This document shows, piece after piece, positions 58,142 to 64,000 of a DNA stretch of 64,000 nucleotides (positions are counted from its first letter, which is position 1; every line of letters begins with the position of its first letter). The translations under genes and the position numbers were made by a program. The stretch covers positions 2,542,001 through 2,606,000 of the forward strand of contig NZ_CP083439.1 in assembly GCF_021919125.1 (NCBI RefSeq). Reading direction: 5' to 3'. Below the pieces are notes generated by a model, which did not search any database, was not told the DNA's origin, and saw nothing but the letters and a program-made list of their open reading frames with translations. Source of the stretch: Clavibacter sp. A6099 (GTDB lineage Bacteria; Actinomycetota; Actinomycetes; Actinomycetales; Microbacteriaceae).

Positions 58142-60741
58142 CCGACGTCACCGATGCCGCTCCCGCGGCGCTCCCCATCCCCCGCATGTCGCTCGTGCTG
58201 CTCGTCGGCGCGAGCGGATCCGGCAAGTCCACCTTCGCCCGCACCCACTTCGGCCCGTACGAGGTGCTGTCGAGCGACGTGTTCCGCGGCCTCGTCTCGA
58301 ACGACGAGAACGACCAGTCGGCGACGTCGGCCGCCTTCGAGGCGCTCCGGCACGTCGCCGCGCACCGCCTCCGCCGGGGTCTGATGACCGTGATCGACGC
58401 CACGAACGTGCAGCCCGAGTCACGCCGATCCCTCGTGCAGCTCGCCCGCGACCACGACGTGCTGCCCGTGGCGATCGTGCTCGACGTGCCGGTCGGCGTG
58501 TGCGTGGAGCGGAACGCCGCCCGCACGGATCGCACGTTCGGCGCCTCCGTCGTGAAGCGCCAGCACGACCAGCTCCAGCGGTCGCTGAAGGGCCTCGGCC
58601 GCGAGGGCTTCCGGAAGGTGCACGTGCTCCGCGGCGTGGACGAGATCGCCGCGGCGCGCTTCACGGTCGCTCCGCTCCTCAACGACCTCCGCCACGAGCG
58701 CGGTCCCTTCGACGCGATCGGCGACGTGCACGGCTGCCGCGCGGAGCTCGAGACGCTGCTCGGGGAGCTGGGCTACGAGATCCAGCGCGACGAGCGGGGC
58801 CGACCCGTCGACGCCGCGCACCCGGAGGGCCGGCGGGCGGTGTTCCTCGGCGACCTCGTGGACCGCGGACCCGACACCCCGGGCGTGCTCCGCCTCGTGA
58901 TGGGGATGGTGCGCGCCGGCCACGCCTTCGCGGTGCCGGGCAACCACGAGGACAAGCTCGTGAAGGCGCTGCAGGGGAAGAAGGTGCGGGTCGCGTACGG
59001 CCTGGCCGAGTCGCTGGCGCAGCTCGCCGAGGAGGACGACGCGTTCCGCGTCGGCGTCGAGCGCTTCTGCCGCGAGCTCGTCTCGCACCTGGTGCTCGAC
59101 GGCGGCGACCTCGTCGTCGCGCACGCCGGCCTCATCGAGGCGTACCAGGGCCGAGCGTCCGGCCGCGTGCGCGCGTTCGCGCTCTGGGGCGACGCCACGA
59201 TCGGCGAGACCGACGAGCACGGCCTGCCCGTGCGCCGCGACTGGGCGCTCGACTACCGCGGATCCGCGACGGTCCTCTACGGGCACGTCGCCGGCGTCGG
59301 CACCGAGTGGGTCAACGGCACCATGTGCCTCGACACCGGATGCGTCTTCGGCGGCGAGCTCACCGCCCTCCGCTGGCCCGAGCGCGAGGTCGTCGCCGTG
59401 CCCGCGGAGCGCGTCTGGTCGGAGCCGGCCGTGCCGCTGGGGCGCCGGTACGCCTCGTCCTCCGCCGCCGCCGCATCCGGTTCGGGATCCGCCGGGGACG
59501 ACGAGCGCGCCCCCGGCCTGCTCCGCATCGACGACGTGCTCGGGAAGCAGGTGGTGGAGACGCGCGCCTTCGGCCGGGTCGGGATCCGGGAGGACGCCGC
59601 CGCCGGCGCCCTCGAGACCATGAGCCGCTTCGCCGTCGACCCGCGGCACCTCCTCTACCTGCCGCCGACGATGAGCCCGCCCGCGACCTCGTCCCGCGAC
59701 GACGTGCTCGAGCACCCGGCCGAGGCATTCGAGGCGTACCGCCGCGACGGCCTGGAGCGGGTGATCTGCGAGGAGAAGCACATGGGATCCCGCGCGGTCG
59801 TGCTCCTCACCCGCGACCCGGCCCGCTTCGGCGCCCCCGCGGGCTGGCGCGGCGTCGTGCACACGCGCACGGGCCGCCCGTTCTTCGACGCAGCCGACAC
59901 GGACGCCCTGCTCGCTCGGCTCGACGCCGCCGTGGAGACCGCCGGCCTCTGGGCGGAGCTCGACACGTCGTGGCTGCTCCTCGACGCGGAGCTGCTGCCG
60001 TGGTCGGTGAAGGCGGGGCCGCTGATCCGCGACCAGTACGCCTCCGTCGGCGCCGCCGCGACGGCCGCGCTGCCCGCCGCGGTCCGCACGCTCGAGCAGG
60101 CAGCCGCCGCCGGGATCGACGTGGCCGGCCTCCTCGACCGCACGCGCGCTCGGGCCGCCGACGCGGAGGCGTACGTGGCCGCGTACCGCCGGCACGCCGC
60201 GCCCTCCACCGGCCTCGACGACGTCCGGCTCGCCCCGTTCCAGCTCCTCGCCACCGAGGGCGCGACCCACCTGGCGCGCGAGCACTCCTGGCACCTGGCG
60301 CTCGCGGACCGGCTGGCGGTCGCGGATCCGGGCCTCGTGATCCCCACCCGCTCCGTCGCCGTCGACCTCGCGTCGCCGGAGTCCGAGGACGCCGCCACGC
60401 GCTGGTGGCAGGAGCTCACGGACGCGGGCGGCGAGGGCATGGTCGTCAAGCCCGTCGCGGGTCTCGTCCGCGGGCGGAAGGCCCTCGCGCAGCCGGGCAT
60501 CAAGGTGCGCGGCCGCGAGTACCTGCGCATCGTCTACGGGCCCGACTACACGGAGCCCGCGAACCTGCATCGCCTGCGCGACCGCGACGTGGGCCACAAG
60601 CGGTCGATGGCGCTCCGCGAGTACGCCCTCGGCGTCGAGGCGGTCGAGCGGTTCGTCGCGGGCGAGCCGACGTGGCGCGTGCACCAGGCGGTCTTCGGCG
60701 TGCTCGCGATGGAGTCCGAGGCGGTGGATCCGCGGCTGTGA
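58138..60741 (+). CDS. pnkp: Polynucleotide kinase-phosphatase-ligase Pnkp
   Basis: 867 residues in three modules. 5'-kinase: P-loop GASGSGKS at 24-31. 2',3'-phosphatase of the calcineurin type: GDVHGC at 195-200, GDLVDRGPD and GNHED at 268-272. Adenylyltransferase/ligase: nucleophile Lys 547 in EEKHMGSR, with GEGMVVKP and KVRGREYLRI later. It heals both RNA ends and, activated by Hen1, seals them. Known systems repair tRNAs cut by ribotoxins. All catalytic motifs are intact. Confidence 0.96.
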   Translation: MTDVTDAAPAALPIPRMSLVLLVGASGSGKSTFARTHFGPYEVLSSDVFRGLVSNDENDQSATSAAFEALRHVAAHRLRRGLMTVIDATNVQPESRRSLVQLARDHDVLPVAIVLDVPVGVCVERNAARTDRTFGASVVKRQHDQLQRSLKGLGREGFRKVHVLRGVDEIAAARFTVAPLLNDLRHERGPFDAIGDVHGCRAELETLLGELGYEIQRDERGRPVDAAHPEGRRAVFLGDLVDRGPDTPGVLRLVMGMVRAGHAFAVPGNHEDKLVKALQGKKVRVAYGLAESLAQLAEEDDAFRVGVERFCRELVSHLVLDGGDLVVAHAGLIEAYQGRASGRVRAFALWGDATIGETDEHGLPVRRDWALDYRGSATVLYGHVAGVGTEWVNGTMCLDTGCVFGGELTALRWPEREVVAVPAERVWSEPAVPLGRRYASSSAAAASGSGSAGDDERAPGLLRIDDVLGKQVVETRAFGRVGIREDAAAGALETMSRFAVDPRHLLYLPPTMSPPATSSRDDVLEHPAEAFEAYRRDGLERVICEEKHMGSRAVVLLTRDPARFGAPAGWRGVVHTRTGRPFFDAADTDALLARLDAAVETAGLWAELDTSWLLLDAELLPWSVKAGPLIRDQYASVGAAATAALPAAVRTLEQAAAAGIDVAGLLDRTRARAADAEAYVAAYRRHAAPSTGLDDVRLAPFQLLATEGATHLAREHSWHLALADRLAVADPGLVIPTRSVAVDLASPESEDAATRWWQELTDAGGEGMVVKPVAGLVRGRKALAQPGIKVRGREYLRIVYGPDYTEPANLHRLRDRDVGHKRSMALREYALGVEAVERFVAGEPTWRVHQAVFGVLAMESEAVDPRL

Positions 60742-60788
60742 TCCCGGCTGCGTGTGGACGCTCCGGCGCCGCGCGGGACGCCCACGGC

Positions 60789-60794
60789 TAGCCT
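60789..60794 (+). promoter_or_regulatory. -10 box of the 60801 small gene
   Basis: TAGCCT followed by exactly six bases and the ATG at 60801. Confidence 0.5.
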
Positions 60795-60800
60795 CGCCGG

Positions 60801-60956
60801 ATGCCCGCCGCCCCCGCCGCCCGATCCGGCGGGGTGCGCGCGGTCACCCGCGCGGGGCACGTCCTGACGTCGCTCGCGATGGGGATCCTGCTGGCCGTCA
60901 TGATGCTGGGCCTCGCGCTCGACGGGTCCCTCCGGCGCCTCGACGAGCGCGACTAG
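60801..60956 (+). CDS. Small single-helix membrane protein
   Basis: 51 residues: MPAAPAARSGGVRAVTRAGH, then one membrane helix VLTSLAMGILLAVMMLGLAL and a charged tail. No family recognised. It has its own leaderless promoter box, lies 60 bp after pnkp and 6 bp before the prpB stop on the other strand. It may be unrelated to RNA repair. Confidence 0.55.
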   Translation: MPAAPAARSGGVRAVTRAGHVLTSLAMGILLAVMMLGLALDGSLRRLDERD

Positions 60957-60962
60957 CGGGCC

Positions 60963-61877
60963 TCACGCCCCGCCGCGGTTCCCCTCCAGCGTGAAGGTGA
61001 AGACGTCCTCGTCGAACGCGCTGTACCCGGCGTAGTCGAGGAGCTCGTAGAGGCGGGCGCGGGTCTGCATCTCCGGCACCTTCGAGGCGAGCGTGCCCTC
61101 CTCGAGGATCGCGTCGAGGCCGCGCTCGGCGGCGCCCATCGCGAGGCGCAGGAGCGACACCGGGTAGATGACGATGTCGACGCCCACGTCGGCGAGCTGC
61201 TGCGTCGTGAAGAGCTCGCTCTTCCCGAACTCGGTCATGTTGGCCAGGATCGGCACGTCCACCGCGGCGCGCATCGCCTCGAACTCGGCGAGGTCCGCCA
61301 TCGCCTCGGGGAAGATCGCGTCGGCGCCGGCGTCCACGAGCGCGCGCGCCCGGTCGACGGCCGCGGCCATGCCGTCGACGCCGCGCACGTCGGTGCGGGC
61401 CATGACCAGCAGGTCGGGGTCGCGGCGGGCGTCGACGGCCGCGCGGATCCGCTTCAGCGCCGTCGACTCGTCCACCACCTGCTTGCCGTCGAGGTGGCCG
61501 CAGCGCTTGGGGTTCACCTGGTCCTCGATGTGGAGGCCCGCGACGCCCGCGTCCTCGAGCATCTGCACGGTCCGCGCGACGTTCATCGGCTCGCCGAAGC
61601 CCGTGTCGGCGTCCACGAGGCACGGCAGGTCGGTGACGCGCGCGATCTGCTGCGAGCGCCCGGCCACCTCGGTGAGCGTGGTGAGGCCGATGTCCGGCAG
61701 GCCGAGATCCGCCGAGAGCACGGCGCCCGAGATGTAGACGCCGTCCATGCCCTTGTCCTGGATGAGGCGGGCCGACAGCGGGTTGAACGCACCGGGCATC
61801 CGGAGCAGCTCCCCGCTCGCGAGCCGCTCGCGGAACGCGCGGCGCTTGGCGGCGGAGGTGAGGTTCGAGTGCAGCAC
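60963..61877 (-). CDS. prpB: Methylisocitrate lyase
   Basis: 304 residues, a PEP mutase/isocitrate-lyase-type barrel. The catalytic Cys is near 126 in PKRCGHLDGK. VDADTGFGEP and the metal ligands, EDQ and ARTD, are present. It splits methylisocitrate into pyruvate and succinate, the last step of propionate use. The GTG start overlaps the prpD stop as TAGTG, so the two are co-translated. Confidence 0.95.
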   Translation of the reverse strand: MLHSNLTSAAKRRAFRERLASGELLRMPGAFNPLSARLIQDKGMDGVYISGAVLSADLGLPDIGLTTLTEVAGRSQQIARVTDLPCLVDADTGFGEPMNVARTVQMLEDAGVAGLHIEDQVNPKRCGHLDGKQVVDESTALKRIRAAVDARRDPDLLVMARTDVRGVDGMAAAVDRARALVDAGADAIFPEAMADLAEFEAMRAAVDVPILANMTEFGKSELFTTQQLADVGVDIVIYPVSLLRLAMGAAERGLDAILEEGTLASKVPEMQTRARLYELLDYAGYSAFDEDVFTFTLEGNRGGA

Positions 61878-63427
61878 TAGAGGAGTCCCTTCGGGGAGCC
61901 GGCGCCGTCGAGGAGGCCGGGCCTGGCGGTCACGGTGAGGCCGGCGAGCTCGTCGGCGCCGAGCTCGGGCAGGCGCTCGACGAGCGCGAGGAAGCGGTCG
62001 ACCTCGCTGTCCTCCAGCACTCCGTCGGCGAGCGTGCGGAGCTTGGCGACGTAGTCGGCGCGCGCGAACGGCCGGGCACCGAGCGGGTGCGCGTCGGCCA
62101 CGGCGATCTCGTCGACGATGGTCGAGCCGTCCGTCAGGCGGATCTCCACCCGGCCGCCGAACGCCTTCTCGGCCGGGTCCATGGAGTGGTACCTGCGGGT
62201 CCACTCCGGGTCCTCGGTCGTGGTGACGCGGCGCCACAGGTCCACCGTGTCGGGGCGGCCGGCGCGCTCGGGCGCGTACGAGTCGACGTGGTGCCAGGCG
62301 CCGTCCTGCAGCGCGACGGTGAAGATGTACGGGATCGAGTGGTCGAGCGTCTCGCGGCTGGCGCGCGGGTCGTACTTCTGCGGGTCGTTCGCGCCGGATC
62401 CGATGACCACGTGCGTGTGGTGCGAGGAGTGGATGAGCACGCGGTCGATCGCGTCCGCGTCGGCGAGCACCGGGTGCGCGTGGTGCAGCCGGCGCGCGAG
62501 GTCGATCCACGCCTGCGCCTGGTACTCGGCCGAGTGCTCCTTCGTGTACGTGTCGAGGATCGCCCGCTTGGCCTCGCCCGGCGCGGGCAGCGGCACCTCG
62601 TAGGAGGCGTCGGGGCCGTCGAGCAGCCACGCGATCACGCCGTCCTCGCCCTCGTAGATCGGGGTCGGGCTCGTCTGGCCGCGCATCGCCCGGTCGATCG
62701 CCTCGACGGCCATCTTCCCCGCGAACGCGGGCGCGTGCGCCTTCCACGTGCTGATCGCGCCCTTGCGCGACTGGCGCGTGGCGGTCGTGGTGTGCAGGGC
62801 CTGGCCGACGGCCTGGAAGACGGTCTCCTGATCCAGCCCGAGGAGCGTGCCGATGCCGGCGGCCGCCGACGGGCCGAGGTGCGCGACGTGGTCGATCTTG
62901 TGCGCGTGCAGGCTGATGGCCTTCACGAGGTCCACCTGGATCTCGTAGCCGGTCGCGATGCCGCGGATCACGTCGGCGCCCGTGAGCGCACGCCCGTCGG
63001 GGCGGCCGGCCGCGGCGGCGTGCTGCGCGGCCGCGAGGATCGGCGGGATGTTGTCGCCCGGGTGCGAGTACTCGGCGGCGAGGAACGTGTCGTGGTAGTC
63101 GAGCTCGCGCACGGCCACGCCGTTCGCCCAGGCCGCCCACTCGGCGCTGACGCGGGTGGCGGGATCCGCGCCCACGACGGTCGCGCCCGCGCCGCCCGTG
63201 GACGGCCCGTGCGCCAGGGCCTGCGCGCGCGCCGCGACGACGGGCGCGCGGGTGAGCGATGCGGTCGCGACGGCCGCGTTGTCGATGATGCGGTTGACGA
63301 TCATCTCGGTGACCTCGGCGTCGACCTCGACCGGGTCCGCGGCGACGGCGGCGATGCGCCCCGCCAGCTGCTCCCCGGGAGGCAGGGCCTCGTCGCTGCG
63401 GTGGACGCGGACGCGGTGGATCTGCAT
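61877..63427 (-). CDS. prpD: 2-methylcitrate dehydratase
   Basis: 516 residues, MmgE/PrpD family: [51 protein letters not shown] and [24 protein letters not shown]. It dehydrates methylcitrate. A GAGGAAG site precedes the ATG. First of the prpDB operon; a TACGCT box at 63493-63498 on the minus strand is a likely -10. No regulator gene is beside it within the window. Confidence 0.95.
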   Translation of the reverse strand: MQIHRVRVHRSDEALPPGEQLAGRIAAVAADPVEVDAEVTEMIVNRIIDNAAVATASLTRAPVVAARAQALAHGPSTGGAGATVVGADPATRVSAEWAAWANGVAVRELDYHDTFLAAEYSHPGDNIPPILAAAQHAAAAGRPDGRALTGADVIRGIATGYEIQVDLVKAISLHAHKIDHVAHLGPSAAAGIGTLLGLDQETVFQAVGQALHTTTATRQSRKGAISTWKAHAPAFAGKMAVEAIDRAMRGQTSPTPIYEGEDGVIAWLLDGPDASYEVPLPAPGEAKRAILDTYTKEHSAEYQAQAWIDLARRLHHAHPVLADADAIDRVLIHSSHHTHVVIGSGANDPQKYDPRASRETLDHSIPYIFTVALQDGAWHHVDSYAPERAGRPDTVDLWRRVTTTEDPEWTRRYHSMDPAEKAFGGRVEIRLTDGSTIVDEIAVADAHPLGARPFARADYVAKLRTLADGVLEDSEVDRFLALVERLPELGADELAGLTVTARPGLLDGAGSPKGLL

Positions 63428-63492
63428 GCTCTTCCTCACGGTCGGGCGCCTGTCGCGGAGGGCTCGTGGCCTCGTCCGCGCGGCACCGGTCC

Positions 63493-63522
63493 AGCGTATC
63501 CACCGCCGGACGCTCCTACGCT
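63493..63522. promoter_or_regulatory. Divergent promoters of prpD and the last GNAT gene
   Basis: Minus strand TACGCT (63493-63498) serves prpD with a leader of about 60 nt. Plus strand TACGCT (63517-63522) is five bases before the GTG at 63528. Confidence 0.45.
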
Positions 63523-63527
63523 GGGGC

Positions 63528-64000
63528 GTGCCCACCGTCGCCCCGGAGTCCCCGCGCCAGGACGACGTGCTGCCGCTGCTGCGGCAGGCCGACGAGTTCG
63601 CGCTCGCCCTCTACCCGGCCGAGAACTACCACGCGCTCGACGTCACCGATCTCGAGCGGCCCGGCGTCACGTTCCTCGTGGCGCGCGAGGACGGCCGCGC
63701 GCTCGGCACGGCGGCGGTCGTCGACGCGGGCGACGGATCCGCGGAGCTGAAGCGCGTGTTCGTCACGGACGCGGCGCGCGGCCTCGGCGTCGGACGCGCG
63801 CTCCTGGTCGCCGCGGAGGAGCGCGCCCGCGCGCTCGGCGCGACGACCATGCGGCTCGAGACCGGCCTGCCGCAGACCGCCGCCATCGCCATGTACGAGC
63901 GCGGCGGCTACCGGCACGTGCCGCGCTTCGGGCCGTACGCCGAGGATCCGACCAGCGTCTGCATGGAGCGGGACCTGCACGCGGATCCCGGGCTGCTCCC
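63528..64000 (+). CDS. GNAT family N-acetyltransferase, cut by the window end
   Basis: The open frame continues past the right edge; 157 residues are visible. The acetyl-CoA loop is [25 protein letters not shown] and the substrate helix [15 protein letters not shown]. Substrate unknown. Its GTG is five bases after a TACGCT box, close to the leaderless pattern. Confidence 0.85.
   Translation, partial: MPTVAPESPRQDDVLPLLRQADEFALALYPAENYHALDVTDLERPGVTFLVAREDGRALGTAAVVDAGDGSAELKRVFVTDAARGLGVGRALLVAAEERARALGATTMRLETGLPQTAAIAMYERGGYRHVPRFGPYAEDPTSVCMERDLHADPGLL

Noticed and set aside
60801-60956. Small membrane protein as a third member of the RNA-repair operon
   Set aside because: It has its own -10 box and a 60-bp gap from pnkp, so a functional link is not supported.
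1-64000. CRISPR array, prophage, insertion sequence or integron
   Set aside because: No spaced direct repeats, no transposase or integrase motifs and no terminal inverted repeats were seen. The only tandem repeats are short and inside genes.

Overview
The window is ordinary chromosome from a very GC-rich Gram-positive bacterium. The best fit is a plant-associated Microbacteriaceae of the Clavibacter type. The evidence is GC near 73 percent, many GTG starts, 4-nt GTGA/ATGA gene overlaps, many TANNNT promoters that end 6-7 nt before the start codon (leaderless mRNAs), and a secreted S1 protease resembling the Clavibacter Chp/Ppa/Pat-1 family. The organism name is an inference. I see no rRNA, tRNA, CRISPR array, insertion sequence or prophage, and no stretch over 300 bp lacks a gene.

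Layout. 0-10 kb: the tail of a sugar epimerase, a lipoprotein, an SDR dehydrogenase, a CPBP membrane protease, a tandem pair of paralogous membrane-anchored proteins, and a metal-permease operon (6014-9522) behind a Zur-like box and a short leader ORF. 10-12 kb: a lipoprotein divergent from a PadR regulator with its own palindromic operator. 12-21 kb: a dense envelope/redox region with a response regulator, a histidine kinase and a membrane-anchored molybdo-oxidoreductase in one overlapping operon. Divergent from it is a GT2 / DUF2064 / methyltransferase operon, followed by a second membrane-anchored molybdo-oxidoreductase and a GT87-like enzyme. 21-26 kb: molybdate ABC importer (modABC), a Mo-sensing-type HTH-TOBE protein, moaA and moaD. 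MoaD's likely activator (MoeB/MoeZ-rhodanese) lies at 38.4-39.6 kb. Molybdate uptake, cofactor synthesis and two enzymes that should need the cofactor are thus within one window.

26-45 kb: metabolic and regulatory genes. These include a GntR-controlled membrane protein, a LacI regulator overlapping a Gfo/Idh-aldo/keto reductase fusion with two identical operators, the secreted protease, OsmC, a MarR/stress-protein divergent pair, an unrecognised 425-residue protein, and a CGNR zinc-finger regulator divergent from a hydrolase. 45-50.5 kb: core genes metG, tatD, rsmA (ksgA) and ispE on the minus strand, then a citrate/2-methylcitrate synthase. 50.8-56.6 kb: oxidoreductases, a TetR/alcohol dehydrogenase pair and small membrane proteins.

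56.7-60.7 kb: a two-gene bacterial RNA-repair operon, Hen1 (3'-terminal ribose 2'-O-methyltransferase) and Pnkp (kinase-phosphatase-ligase), translationally coupled. 60.9-63.4 kb: prpB and prpD of the methylcitrate cycle. The window ends inside a GNAT acetyltransferase.

The signals that gene calls do not explain are a roughly ten-fold excess of the palindrome GGATCC, the leaderless-promoter grammar shared by about 16 genes, and the Zur-box / leader-peptide arrangement ahead of the His-rich permease operon.
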